Below are positions 34,920 through 47,925 of a stretch of 64,000 nucleotides of DNA, one piece after another. A program made the translations under genes and the position numbers. Positions within the stretch are counted from its first letter, which is position 1, and each line of letters starts with the position of its first letter. The notes under the pieces were generated by a model, which was not told the DNA's origin, did not search any database, and saw nothing but the letters and a program-made list of their open reading frames with translations. The DNA lies in contig NC_049912.1 in the NCBI RefSeq assembly GCF_001411555.2, positions 28,311,514 to 28,375,513 on the forward strand, in the 5' to 3' direction. The DNA is from Juglans regia. Lineage: Eukaryota > Streptophyta > Magnoliopsida > Fagales > Juglandaceae.

Positions 34920-37708
34920 ATGCCATTACTTCATTATGAACTTGGTTCCTCCTCAGTTTCCGGACAAACTGTTTGTGTCACCGGCGCAGGCGGCTTCATT
35001 GCCTCATGGATCGTGAATCTTCTCCTAGATAGAGGCTACACTGTTAAAGGGACAGTGAGAAATCCAGGTAATTATTAGACGTTGGAGTACAGTTCAATCT
35101 TCCGAGATGCAGGTTTTTATTTATTTTTATATATATGAAATGGCATCTTCCTGGGACGTTGATACGTAGTTTTCTTTCATTAAATTGCATGGAATTAATT
35201 AATTCCTTTAATATATATTTACTAATGCATGATTTCATGCGTACTGTGTATATATGCACTGCGCGCATGGGTTAATATATATAGAGGACCCAAAGAATGC
35301 TCATTTGAAAGAGCTTGATGGAGCAAAGGAGAGGTTAACTTTATGGAAAGCTGATCTTCTTGATTACGAGGGCCTCAAGGCAGCCATTAATGGGTGTGCT
35401 GGAGTTTTTCACACCGCGTCACCCGTGACCGATGATCCCGTTAGTACATGAATTTCTCATCTTTTATTTCGTTGCTATCTATTCATATTCATGCATGTAC
35501 ATGAGTGACGTTACATCATTAATATAATGAATATAAATTTTAAGTTTTGATTTGCAATATATATATATAATTAATGCTATACACTATTGATGTGGCATTT
35601 TTATCAGGATGATAAATATATCACATATTATATATATAGTGAGATGAAAAATTAAAATAAGATAATAGTATAATATATAGAATTTTTCCATGTATATATA
35701 AAATAAAAATATAGTAACATTCTTGGCCAAAATCATTAAATCTGACAGTAGTACTACTTTAGAAACCTTTTTTTTGCGGTTGTACGTGGACAGAAATGAT
35801 TGAATTGTGGTGGATTAGTCATGGCTCCACTCGTATACGCTGCAAAATATCATGAAATATTATTAATGGGCATTTATATATGATCAGTTAAGTTCAATTC
35901 AAAAACTTACTAAGTCATGTGTTTGTTGCATGTGATAGGCATATTGTAGATTTTTGTTTTTGTTTTTGTTTTTTTTTTTATCAAATCTTAATTTAGAGAA
36001 ATAATTTGTACAAAGTTCAAAATAGACAAATTCTATACAAGTCCTTGAAAATAAGTAGACCCGCATCTTAAAAAAGTATATAGAAAATTATTATTTATTA
36101 ATAGGACTCACTTTTTTATAAAAAATTTGTATAAAACTTGTCTTGTTGAGAAGAATTTATGGAGCAATAGCTATATAGATATTGTGAAGTCTATTTCATT
36201 TGTGTCTATCTCTCCCACTCTAGGCTAGCTTTAGAGTTTCTAAGAAATTAATTAAGATCCAAATCTTTAAATATATATTTTTTTAAATCATCTTAGTATG
36301 ATTGATCTAATTAGATATTTATGACATCTATTTTTAATATATAATGATAAAACTTATTAGTGGAGAACGAAAAATAATATTGTATTAATTCCAAGCTGAA
36401 TTCTTTTCTTTCAATAATTTATTATAACCATTTTCTTTTATTGTTTGTGTCGTTTTGTTATTCTTGATCGATCGATCGAGCACAGTTTCGTACGTTTTAA
36501 AATTTCTCAATTAATAAAATTATTAATGGTTGTGGTACTTATGATTACAACTTGAAATGAAAAGGAACAAATGTTGGAGCCGGCAGTGGATGGGACGAAG
36601 AACGTAATCATGGCAGCGGCAGAGGCCAAAGTGCGACGGGTGGTATTCACATCATCAATCGGTGCGGTGTACATGGACCCTACTAGGAATCCAGATGTCG
36701 TGGTTGATGAATCTTGTTGGAGTGACCTCGACTTTTGCAAGAACACAAAGGTCGTTATATGTTACATTAATTTACGTATAAATCAACGGACATATATATA
36801 ATATTATATTTACTTCTTTCTTCAGGTGATTTGACACGTACTATGTGAGTTGAATCTGTACAACTAAAATACTAGAATTTTCAAAGCTAGGCATCAATAT
36901 ATGTAAAGTGGTTAACCAATTAATACCAAGGCCGGCCGGCGGACAGTCATATTTTCCTAGATAGTTATAAACTTATATATATAAAAAAAATTTAAATATA
37001 AGTTCCACATTTTTGTATATTATTTAAAAATATGTAATTTTATTATTTTATTCTCATATTATAAATATGAAATATAAAAATAAAAAAATAAAATCAATTT
37101 TTAACTGGTGTTCAGAATTTAAAACTTCTATGTATCACGATTGATATATATATATATATATATATATAGGTCAAATAAATTCAGATATGGAGACCGATGG
37201 AGTGACTATCTTGACAATTATTGAAATATATAAGAATGAAATTAATAAAGTTACAAAATTTATTATTTTTCTATGATAATTAATGAATATTTTGATCATG
37301 GGACGAAGCTGTTTGGATTTGAATTAATAATGCAGAATTGGTATTGCTATGGGAAGGCAGTGGCAGAGCAAGCAGCATGGGAGGAGTCGAAGGAGAAAGG
37401 GGTGGATATGGTGGCGGTGAATCCGGCGTTGGTGCTGGGACCATTGTTGCAGCCAACAGTGAATGCAAGCATTATTCATATCCTCAAATACCTGACTGGA
37501 TCTGCTAAAACATATGCAAACTCCGTTCAAGCTTATGTCCATGTCAGGGATGTTGCCCTTGTTCACATTCTCGTTTTCGAGACTCCCTCTGCGTCTGGAC
37601 GATACCTTTGTGCTGAGAGGGTGCTTCACCGTGGAGATGTCGTCGAAATTCTTCTCAACTTCTTCCCAGAGTATCCAATTCCAACCAAGTTAGTTTCTTA
37701 TCTTTCTT

Positions 37709-37744
<36 letters not shown>

Positions 37745-38608
37745 GAGAGTTTGAAAGAAACACGGATGCTCACAGTTCACCACACACCAATATGCATGCA
37801 TGATGAAATTTCTCACCAAATCACTAAGAATTCCCAGAACATGACTAGCTGGATCCAACCGCGTATTGCTGAGTAGTCATGAGTCCTGACATGAGAAATT
37901 AGGCCAGTAAAAGAGTGTTTATCTGATAATATAGAAAGAGTTTTTGGACGTACGTGGAGAATTAAGTAACTAGCTTGCTTTTAGCATGCATGGCAGGTAG
38001 GAAATGTACGTTAAACCTTTTGCACGTTTACGTATATATAATGTATATTATATATATATTCTATAAAATTATATGGTGGGGGCATGCAGTAGGTGAATCA
38101 ACACCAACTTTGTTTACGTGATGTACAGATCAAAATGGGTGTAAAATTGATGCACGATCTGCTGCTTGAATATTATATATATATATAGCTAGAAGTATTA
38201 AGGAATTAAATTCCAATTGATAAAAAAAAAATAGTAGTTATACTAATATATCATGGAGATACCTTACCTAACCCAATGTAACAGTCGGACTTGGACCCAG
38301 GCCTGTCAGATTGATTGAACGCATGCGGCAGTCTTTGTATCTTTCTTGGAAGCTGTAATATTGTTTCTTGTTTAATTTGCAAGTTAAATAACGCTGATGA
38401 TGATCTGAAACGTGATATGTACGTACGCAGGTGTTCGGATGAAAAGAACCCGAGAGCAAAACCCTACAAATTCTCCAACCAAAAGCTGAAGGACTTGGGT
38501 TTAGAGTTCACCCCGGTGGAGCAGTCCCTATACGAGACCGTCAAGAGCTTGCAGCAGAAGGCCATCCTTCCTGTCCCTAAACAGCAAGAAGTTTCTGATC
38601 TCTTATAA
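34920..38608 (+). CDS. CCR1: cinnamoyl-CoA reductase (lignin pathway)
   Basis: The exons are 34920-35067, 35285-35439, 36565-36750, 37336-37688 and 38431-38608. They join in frame to 339 residues, the normal CCR length. The enzyme reduces feruloyl- and other hydroxycinnamoyl-CoAs to aldehydes with NADPH, the first committed step to monolignols, in the cytosol. The dinucleotide motif VTGAGGFIA (20-28), the catalytic Ser in FTSSIG (about 131) and the CCR signature NWYCYGK (164-170, with the catalytic Tyr and Lys) are all visible. [17 protein letters not shown] is a typical C terminus. The ATG gives [16 protein letters not shown], shorter and less conserved than the core, so the start is slightly less certain. 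Intron 4 opens with a poly-T run of about 35. An AC element lies in the promoter. Confidence 0.96.
37706..37741. repeat. poly-T tract of about 35 in CCR intron 4
   Basis: A nearly pure T run starts within 20 bases of the exon 4 donor (37689). It could be the A tail of an inserted retroelement in the opposite orientation, but no element body is recognisable next to it. Confidence 0.85.
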
Positions 38609-39192
38609 TCCAGCAGTAGTCTTTAAAATAAATAATTATATTCTAAGATCTCTACACCATGCATACACCATCTGATATAATTTGATTTGGATCGATAAAT
38701 TTTAAATTTTTCAAATCAAATTATACCACGTGTGTGTATGGTATATGTAGTAGTGTAGAGACCTTGGTTATTGCCTCCATCTTCTTCAGCGGTATAAGTA
38801 CTGTAATTTCCAGTCGAAATACATACACACACACATATATAAAAGAAGTGCAAGCATATACGCATATTATATATATTAATGGATCAGACTGCTTAATATT
38901 GATCCGATGATCGATGCTGATTGACGATTTGTGTAAAATAAAACTATGAAAGTTCGCATGTTGTACTTACTATTAATTCATTCTTCCTCTTCCTGAAAAA
39001 GCTTCTTACGTAGTTGGTATGGGTACGAGAAAATAAAACCAACAGAGACGTCGACATGTTCAAACACATTAAATATAAACTAAAATCTTTTTGAAGAATA
39101 AAAACAACGACATTAATCACAAAAGTACGTGTTGGCAATTGATTAATTTGGATTTTGGATGAATGTTTATGAGCAGGAGATCCAACACCTAA

Positions 39193-39228
<36 letters not shown>

Positions 39229-39467
39229 TTATACAACGAACGTGCATTGTATAATCTAACAATGCAAGTTCACTTACCCTAGAAAGCGAGATATCAAACA
39301 TCACTAATTCCTCATCGCCACCTTTCGTTGTAACTTTTTTATAATAAAGCAAGATGTTACTCAAATCTTTTTTATAATAATTTTGTTAGTAATTATATTT
39401 TAATTGAGTGATATTTGTATGAAAGTAATATCATTTTAAAGTTAATATGATTAGATAAACAGTTGTG
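38609..39467. other. CCR 3' flank, no gene
   Basis: AT-rich DNA with a probable CCR 3' UTR and a TA microsatellite at about 39195-39226, up to the Copia target duplication. Confidence 0.6.
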
Positions 39468-39472
39468 AAAAT

Positions 39473-39715
39473 TGTTGGAGTATAGCTTCACAAATTGAGA
39501 AAATGGAATTACAATCTAAAGAAGCACGTGTCAAAGTAGGAAAAAATGTAAAAAGTTAGTTAATTTTCTGTTACTGTATTTTATCTCTATAAATACATTC
39601 TGTACTTGTATTAAATAATCAAGTAAATCACACTAGAGTCTTTTTCTTCATCTACTCTTCCTCTGTTTTTGTAATCATCAAGTTTTAATTCCAAGTGTTC
39701 ATAAGAAAGTTGACA
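39473..39715 (+). repeat. Copia 5' LTR
   Basis: Compared with the 3' LTR it differs by single bases in AGGAAAAAATG, AATTTTCTGTT and CACACTAGAG. It contains a TATA-like CTCTATAAATACATTC near 39590-39605, the likely promoter. Confidence 0.95.
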
Positions 39716-39728
39716 TGGTATCAGATTG
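39716..39728 (+). other. Copia primer binding site
   Basis: TGGTATCAGATTG starts at the base after the 5' LTR. Its first 10 bases match the complement of the 3' end of plant initiator tRNA-Met. Confidence 0.85.
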
Positions 39729-39855
39729 AAAACCATACTTGCTTCCGCATATTTTCTTTCCTAAATCTTGCAATCTACATTGCAAATTCTGCTCAGGAAT
39801 TCTCTTGAGATATTCTCTTGACTATTTTCTACGTTTCTTGCATTTTCTTGGTAAA

Positions 39856-42800
39856 ATGACAGAAGTAAACCCTCACAATTCTTCAGAATCTCCTCGTCCC
39901 TCTAATCCTTCAGATGATTCTTCTAGCCCATATTATCTTCATCCTAGTGATAATCCGGGTTCTCTCTTGGTCTCATAAATCTTTGTAGGAGACAACTACA
40001 TCGCTTGGAGTCGATCGATCACTATGGCTTTAACTGTCAAGAACAAGGTAGCTTTCATTGATGGTTCGATTACAGCTCCTCCTACTAATCTGCGTGTTCA
40101 TCATACTGCTTGGCTCCGTGCCAATAATTTGGTACTTTCTTGGCTCATGAATTCTATTTCTAAAGATATTAGAAATAGTTTGCTTTATGTAGCATCTGCT
40201 GTAGATCTCTGGAATGAGTTAAAAACAAGATATTTGAGAAGTGATGGCCCAAGGGTTTTTCACCTTGAAAAATCTCTAAGTTCTATAACTCAGGGTTCTT
40301 CATCAATCACTGAATACTTCAGTGCTTTCAAAACCTTATGGGATGAGTATGTTAGCTACAGGCCATTCCCAACTTGCACATGTGGAAAGATGGCATCATG
40401 CACATGCAATCTTTTTGATTTCTTACTACTTCGACAGCAATCTGATTATGTGTTAAAGTTCTTGGTTGGCTTAAATGATTCCTATGCTTCAGTCAGGAGT
40501 CAGTTACTTCTTGTTTTCCCATTGCCAAGCATGGCTAAAGTCTTTTCTTTATTGCTTCAAGAGGAAAGCCAAAGACAATTAACCAAACCTGTATGCCATG
40601 AAACCCATGCCTTGTTAGTCAAACAGAATACTCAACCTTTTGTTCAGTCAAAGTTCTCCAAAGACAAGCAGAAGAAATCTTCTTTGTACTGCACTCACTG
40701 TGGATATAATGGACATACAGTGGAAAAATGCTTCCAACTTCATGGTTATCCTCCTGGTTGGACAGGACCTAAAGGAAAGCGAAATCTTCCTACTGCTCAT
40801 GCTGCCATTTCAACTGGAGAGGTCTACATTCAAAACAGTAATGAGAATCAAAAGTTTTCTTTAACTTCTGAGGAATTTACTAAACTACTAGCACTTGCAA
40901 ATTCAAATCCATCCCCTACACCAGCTGTGAATCTTGTTACTTCTCAATTCTCTGGTAAAATACCACATTCTTGTTATTCAGTTTCTTCAACTTTACAACA
41001 CAATTTATCTTGGATTTTGGATACTGGTGCAACAGATCACATGATCTGTTCACCCCTCTTATATTCTTCTACACCCAAGCAAATTAATACTTCCATTAAT
41101 CTGCCTAATGGCAACTCTGTCCCAGCTACTCACATTGGTACTGTTTGCCTCTCGAACACATTATTTCTGCACAATGTGTTGTGTGTTCCAAGTTTCTCAT
41201 TTAATTTGCTATCTGTTTCCAAACTAACAAAAGAATCTAATCTCTTTGTATCTTTCTTTGATTCTTACTGCCTTTTACAGGACCAATCAACAAAAAAGAT
41301 GATTGAGATTGCATTTGAGAAACATGGACTTTACCACTTATCTCAAACTACCTCAAAAGAGGCTACCTGCAATCAACACCAGTTTAATTCTTCACCTTTC
41401 GTTTCAACCATTACTCAAACTCAATTAGATCTTTGGCACTACAGATTAGGACATGTTTCTAACTCAAGATTACCTTCTCTTAGACAATTAGAATCATCCA
41501 TATCTTTTGATTCCACAAATGTTTGTGATATATGTCATTTAGCAAAGCAAAAAAAGCTTTCTTTCCCTGTATCTCAAACTGATTCTAATAAAATGTTTGA
41601 TTTGATCCATTGTGACATATGGGGTCCCTTTGGCATTATTTCATATTCTGGATATAGATTCTTTCTCACTATAGTTGATGACTTCACACGATGCACTTGG
41701 GTTTATATGCTCAAAGCAAAATCTGAAGTCTCTTCTATACTTAAAAGTTTCTATAAAATGGTAGAAACACAATTTAGTGTTCCTATCAAAACATTAAGGT
41801 CAGACAATGGACCAGAATTCCTTCTAACCCAATTCTATAATGATCATGGCATTATACATCAAAGAAGTTGTGTGGAAACTCCACAACAAAATGGAGTTGT
41901 GGAGAGGAAGCATCAACACTTGTTAAACACTGCCAGAGCATTAATGTTTCAAGCAAATATACCTTTAACCTTTTGGAGTGATTGTGTGTTGACTGCTGCA
42001 CACATCATAAACAGAATTCCCACCCCTCTTCTCAAAAATAAAACACCATTTGAAATGCTTTTCAACAAAGCTCCTAATCTCTCCCATCTCAAAGTTTTTG
42101 GTTGTCTTTGCTTTGCCTTAACACTTACAAATCACAGACATAAATTTGATCCAAGAGCCACAAAATGCCTTTTCTTAGGATACCCCTCTGATATAAAAGG
42201 ATATAAGCTGATGGACCTTAATACAAACAAGATATTCATCTCGAGAAATGTAGTTTTCTGTGAAAACAGTTTTCCTTTTAAAGCTCTTTCACCCATTTCA
42301 TATTCTGAGATACACTCTTTTCTATTTCCTCCAACCAACTCCACTTCAGATTTCTTTTATGATCAGATTAGAAAAGATCAAAATTCTCCTTCTCCCATTC
42401 AGACAAATCCACCTTCTAATGAACCAATTTTACATACTGGTTCATCTTCTTTTCCTAATGCTCATGATCTTTCCAAGAATATTCAATCCTACCAATCTAC
42501 CTCAAACACACAGCAACTAAGAAAATCTTCAAGAATTAAACAACCACCAGTTTTCTTGCAGGACTATTATTGTGGTAATGTCTCTACTGTTTCAAGTGCA
42601 AATCAATCAACTGCTTCTACTGGTTGTTCTGTTAATTCAGGTAATCTCTATCCTATTTCTGATTTTCTCTCTGTCAATCAACTATCCACATCCCATAAAG
42701 CCTTTCTAGCATCCATTTCAGCTTCCCAAGAACCCAAAACCTACAAACAAGCAGCCAAAATACTTGAATAGCAAGTTGCTATGCAAAATGAAATAAATGC

Positions 42801-44283
42801 CTTAGAGTTGAACAAAACTTGGGAACTTGTTACTCTTCCTAAAAATAAACAGACCATAGGTTGCAAATGGGTATTTCGAATTAAGTACAAGGCAGATGGC
42901 ACTATAGAAAGGCACAAAGCTAGATTAGTAGCTAAAGGCTACACTCAACAAGAAGGCTTAGACTTCTTTGACACTTTTTCTCCAGTAGCCAAGATCACAT
43001 CTATAAGGTTGATTCTTGCTATAGCAGCAATTAAAAATTGGCATATTCACCAACTAGATGTGAATAATGCTTTTTTACATGGTGACTTACATGAAGAAGT
43101 TTATATGGAATTGCCCCTTGGATTGGCTGTCAAAGGAGAAAACAAAGTTTGTAAACTTCTCAAGAGCCTTTATGGTTTAAAACAGGTCTCTAGACAATGG
43201 TTTGCAAAACTATCCAGTGCTCTACTTGATTATGGCTTCACTCAAGGAAATTCAGATTGTTCTTTGTTCATTAAGAAATCTGAATCCTCTTTTATAGCAC
43301 TCCTAATCTATGTAGATGATGTTCTACTGGCTAGTGACAGTTTACTAGAGATTGAATTGCTCAAAACTTTCTTACATGACAAGTTCACAATTAAAGATTT
43401 GGGAGAACTCAAATACTTCCTTGGCTTGGAAGTGGCGAGGTCTAAAAATGGCATATCAATTTGTCAAAGAAAGTATGCCTTAGACATACTTCAAGATACT
43501 GGAGTTCTTGGTGCTAAGCCTGCTGCCTTCCCAATGGAGTCGAATCTTAAACTTACTACAACAGATTCAGATCTCTATGAAGATCCTTCAACTTATAGAA
43601 TGATGGTTGGAAGATTATTGTACCTTACAATCACTAGACCTGACCTTGCATATTCAGTTCAAGTTCTGAGTCAATTCCTTGCCAAACCAGCTGTTAGTCA
43701 TTACCAAGCAGCAATTAGAGTACTCAGATATCTAAAAGCTACACCAGGACAAGGTCTATTCTTCCCCTCTTCATCAGAATTGCAGCTAAAGGCCTTCTCA
43801 GATAGTGACTAGGCAGGGTGTGTTGATACTAGAAGGAGTGTAACAGGTTTTGCTATTTTCCTAAGCAACTCATTGATCTCATGGAAAAGTAAAAAGCAGG
43901 CTACCATTAGCAGGTTTTCTGCAGAAGCAGAATACAGAGCCCTTTCTTCAACAACATGTGAGATCCAGTGGCTCCTCTATGCCTTGCAAGACTTAAACAT
44001 CAACCACCAACAACCAACACTACTATATACAGACAGCAAATCAACATTATCTATTGCTACCAATCCAGTTCAGCATGAGAGGACAAAGCACATCCAAATT
44101 GACTGCCATCTTGTTCGAGAGAAGCTGCAGCAAAACATTATTAAACTTTTCCACATTCCTTCAATATTACAACTGGCAGATATATTCACAAGGCCTTTAG
44201 GCTCCCTCCCTTTTCATCACACTCTTCGCAAGATGAACATCCTTAATATACATGTCATCTTGAGGGGGGGTGTTGGAGTATAG
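39856..44283 (+). pseudogene. Copia gag-pol polyprotein, three in-frame stops
   Basis: A single uninterrupted frame runs from ATG 39856 apart from stops at 39976-39978 (TAA), 42769-42771 (TAG) and 43810-43812 (TAG); there is no frameshift. Domains in order are: gag of the UBN2 type; a CCHC zinc knuckle (CTHCGYNGHTVEKC, about 40690-40731); aspartic protease DTGA (about 41020); integrase HHCC (HYRLGHVSN, CDICHLAKQ) and the D-D-E residues in HCDIWG, RSDNGPEF and NGVVERK; reverse transcriptase with YVDDVLLAS (about 43309); and RNase H with SAEAEYRAL. The final stop, TAG at 44281-44283, lies 11 bases inside the 3' LTR. The stops replace what are usually Gln and two Trp positions, inferred from relatives. 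Confidence 0.93.
44261..44270 (+). other. Copia polypurine tract
   Basis: TGAGGGGGGG directly abuts the 3' LTR and would prime plus-strand synthesis. Confidence 0.85.
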
Positions 44284-44513
44284 CTTCACAAATTGAGAAA
44301 ATGGAATTACAATCTAAAGAAGCACGTGTCAAAGTAGGAAAAGATGTAAAAAGTTAGTTAATTTTATGTTACTGTATTTTATCTCTATAAATACATTCTG
44401 TACTTGTATTAAATAATCAAGTAAATCACACGAGAGTCTTTTTCTTCATCTACTCTTCCTCTGTTTTTGTAATCATCAAGTTTTAATTCCAAGTGTTCAT
44501 AAGAAAGTTGACA
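44271..44513 (+). repeat. Copia 3' LTR
   Basis: It matches the 5' LTR over 243 bases with three substitutions and is followed by the AAAAT target duplication. Confidence 0.95.
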
Positions 44514-45407
44514 AAAATATCATTATTTTTTTTATAAAACTGGAAATGAAACATCTTCCCCTTTTGTATTTTTATCTTTCTTATTGTGGGTAAAAGATTT
44601 CTAAAATTTCGTATTCAAATTTAAGAGTTTTAAGTAATTTGATTTGTAACATTTAAATTTTAAAAATAATATTTAAATGATAGTATGGTATAAATATCCT
44701 CAAATAAAATTAATTTTGGTTGATTATAAAGATGCTACATAACTAGTACTCAACCATGGGCTACGAGAGAAGAGAATGGGCTAGGATTCTGATTTTAGGT
44801 CCTGCCAAAGTTTCCTCATAGACTATTTATGGGCCTCGGACGAATGGTCTGTGGCCTCATTATTTCTTCATGATCTTGTTCATCCACTTCTTCTTCTACC
44901 TGTCAATTGTTTTGACTTTTGAACTACAAGGAGATCTTGCCCACGTACAACATAGAATCGTGTCAAAATATTATAATTGTTAGGGTTAAAAAGGTAAAAT
45001 TTGACACAATATATCATAATAATTATTCTATTTTTAAGTCAGTGTGTAGAATAGATTGAATAAAAATGTATAATTAAATTTAAAAAATAAATTTTAAAAT
45101 TTAAATGATGTGGATAGATGACATACCGACTTAAAATATATATTTTATACTTAGTTACACTTAACATTCTTTGCTAAATATTTTTAGTAAAGTCTGCCAT
45201 TAATGGCTGTAATTAACCTCTGAATTGAATTGTGAATGGTCACAGGAAAAAAATCTTATATTTCCACGAAAAAGTTAATTTCTTTTTCAAGTGACCCAAC
45301 ACGCGCAAGATGTACGTACGTTGACTGAGAATCTCAGTACTTATTAGTCAAGCCAATTAACAACCTCGTGTACGTACGTACGTGTCTTCCTTTGCATCTT
45401 AAGCTTC

Positions 45408-45612
45408 GTTTATTTTTGAACATGAGATGAAATAAAACGAGATAAAATTAAATTTAAAATTTAAAATAAAATATTATTAAAATATATTTTTTAATATTAT
45501 TTTTATTTTAAAATTTAAAAAAGTTGAATTGTTTATTTTATTTTATATTAGAAGTTGATAAAGTTATAATAATTAGATAAGATGAGATGAGATGTTTTTC
45601 CAAAACAAACGA
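45408..45612. mobile_element. MITE family A copy 4 (best preserved ends)
   Basis: The left end CGTTTATTTTTGAACATGAG and the right end GATGTTTTTCCAAAACAAACG are imperfect inverted repeats. The core has GTTGAATTGTTTATTTTATT and AGATAAGATGAGATGAGATG. Confidence 0.7.
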
Positions 45613-45639
45613 GATATTGTTTGGAGCGTGTATATAAAA

Positions 45640-45830
45640 TTAGAGTAATGCTATACATGTAACAGTAAATTGTATAAGTAACGTACAGTCGTATTAAAAA
45701 AGAATAAAATTTATTATTAAATAATTAATTTTTTTTCATATAAAATTTATATTTATTTATATTTTTAAAAATAACTATACAATACTTGCAAAATTACAAT
45801 TATAACTATTATTTTTCATAAAATTATATT
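45640..45830. mobile_element. MITE family B copy 3
   Basis: It carries AATGCTATACATGTAACAGT, AAATTTATTATTAAATAATT and ATATAAAATTTATATTTATT, matching the middle and ends of the copy at 50485-50690. Confidence 0.55.
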
Positions 45831-46572
45831 TTTGGATCAAAATGACTTCAACTTCTATCACGCGAAAGGAAAGGGGCCCCTCAAGCAAGCAGCAAGCTTC
45901 AGCCATATTTGAAAGACTTTATCTGAATTATAAGTTATTATAACCTCTCAACATGAGAATACCAAAACAAGAATGTCGCAGAAGAAAACAAGCAAACAAC
46001 GATGATTTCTCGATTTCTCAAACACGTGTGGAGAATTAGTAAAGATCAGAACAGCATCTTAAGTATTATAATAAACAAAACAAGGCGGTACGAAATTCTC
46101 TTGTCCTGGAAATTAATTGTACGTGGACGTTCATGAAACATGTGAATATACAAAGACCCCAGCTAGGCTTTCTAATTTTGATCAGATTCATCGGACTGAC
46201 CGACACCACATGACCATATTCCCAATTGTATTAATATATAATTAATTCAGTCAGTCCGTGCTTGCTAGAGTCATCTTCATGCAGTAGTACTTCAATCTAG
46301 GATTAGGTACTTCATGACCATAAATATCTTTCATCACAGACAAATCATGTAATTGACTTTATTACAATATAGAGATTATAATATTATATAATTATCCAGA
46401 TAATTAAAATGACCTTTTTTTAAAAGAAATAATTTTTAAAAAAAAATTATAAAATAATCATATAGTTTATAAATTATTTTGAGGGTGGTTTAGAAACAAA
46501 CTGAACAAAATATAATAATAATAATAATAATAATCGAGAAGGTAAATATAATTTCCCGTAACATAAAATATT

Positions 46573-46790
46573 TAGGTTGTGTTTGGATGTTGAAGTGAGT
46601 TGAGTGGAATTGAGTTGAGATGATAAAATATTGTTAGAATATTATTTTTTAATATTATTATTATTTTGAGATTTAAAAAAGTTGAATTGTTTATTATATT
46701 TTGTATTGAAATTTAAAAAAATTATAATAATAAATTGAAATGAATTGAGATGAATTTGGCATCCAAATGAAGTCTTAAAGAATATGTAAT
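46573..46790. mobile_element. MITE family A copy 5
   Basis: It starts GGTTGTGTTTGGATGTTGAA, contains GTTGAATTGTTTATTATATT and ends GCATCCAAATGAAGTC, an inverted match to the start. Confidence 0.7.
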
Positions 46791-47204
46791 TTTAGAAACA
46801 AATTAAATAAAATGAAAAGGCAAAACGAGAAAACGCGGTCAAGTCAAACCCGAGCGTGCACATGGACCGGACACGCTCTTTCTTATCCAGACATGAATAC
46901 TACAGGTGCGCATTTGTTTACTCCTGCCTTCCGTCAACTCCCACTACTACAGTCTACAGCTATATATATACCAATCCTCAAACCAATTATCATTACTTCC
47001 TCCATGGATCAAATAATGCAATAATTAATCTATTTACACATATATCTATCAACTCATGAAATTTCATATTTTTTTTCTGAAAATTTAGTGTATTATTTTG
47101 TATAAATAATAATTGATATTTTAATATTTTTTTAATGAATATATTAATATAATAAATTTCACATCACGTTGGTAAATAATTTAAATAAGTACGTAAATCT
47201 TATA

Positions 47205-47335
47205 TCTTATTTAGATAGTAAAATGAGATGAGATGACTTAAAATTATTTATAAATAATAATATAATTATTAGTTAAAATTAAATGAGATGAGATAGTTTC
47301 ATCTCACCTTTATATCCAAACGGATACTTATTCTA
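47205..47335. mobile_element. MITE family A copy 6 (short, palindromic)
   Basis: AAATGAGATGAGATGACTTA on one side and GAGATAGTTTCATCTCACCT with TATCCAAACGGATA on the other give the family ends with a shortened core. Confidence 0.6.
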
Positions 47336-47704
47336 TTGTTAATATTTAGATAGCTAGCGAACACATCAAAGAGTCTTTAAGCAATTCAAACGTTTTGAAA
47401 TTTATACCCAATATTTGAAAACACTGCCATCCTAAAAGAAAAAAATTAAGAAAGAAGACAAAAACGTCACTAACAAATAACAAGTAAAGGATTCATGAAT
47501 GACTTGTTCAATTGGAAAAAGAACCGAAGAAGACCTAGCTAATTAGCTAGGGCACGAGTCTAATCATATAAATTCAAAAGAAAATATCATGACTATGAGG
47601 ATTAAAAGTTTGGTTAAATTAATATTCAACAGTCTTAAAATTTATAAATCAATAATTAGGTTTCTAATAATTAATATCAGAGTAAAAATTACGTAAAAAA
47701 TTTA

Positions 47705-47925
47705 AGGTCTCATTTAGTTATTTAGTTTAAATAAGATGAGATAAAATATTTTGTTAAAAGTTGAAAAAAATATTATTATAATAAAAAATTTTAATATTAT
47801 TTTTATTTTTAAATTTATAAAAATTAAAATTTTTATTATATTTTGTGTAAAAATTTAAAATAATTAAAATAATTATATTATATAAGATAATTTAATTTTA
47901 TATAACTAAACTAGTAAAAGAAATG
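47705..47925. mobile_element. MITE family A copy 7
   Basis: AAATAAGATGAGATAAAATA, then TTTTATTATATTTTGTGTAA and AATTTAAAATAATTAAAATA, in family order. Confidence 0.55.

Larger units (their letters stand above)
39473..44513 (+). mobile_element. Copia LTR retrotransposon, structurally complete
   Basis: The 5041-bp element has 243-bp LTRs at 39473-39715 and 44271-44513. They start TGTTGGAG, end TTGACA, and differ at three positions by my reading (about 98.8% identical). The 5-bp target duplication AAAAT lies at 39468-39472 and 44514-44518. A primer binding site TGGTATCAGATTG follows the 5' LTR, matching initiator tRNA-Met use. The polypurine tract TGAGGGGGGG precedes the 3' LTR. The gag-protease-integrase-RT-RNase H order defines Copia. 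Three in-frame stops make this copy non-autonomous. Confidence 0.97.

Noticed and set aside
34825..35016. Alternative frame over CCR exon 1
   Set aside because: The other frame gives the conserved VTGAGGFIA motif and joins correctly to exon 2.
37655..37858. Minus-strand frame with a poly-Lys run
   Set aside because: It is the translation of the poly-T tract in CCR intron 4.
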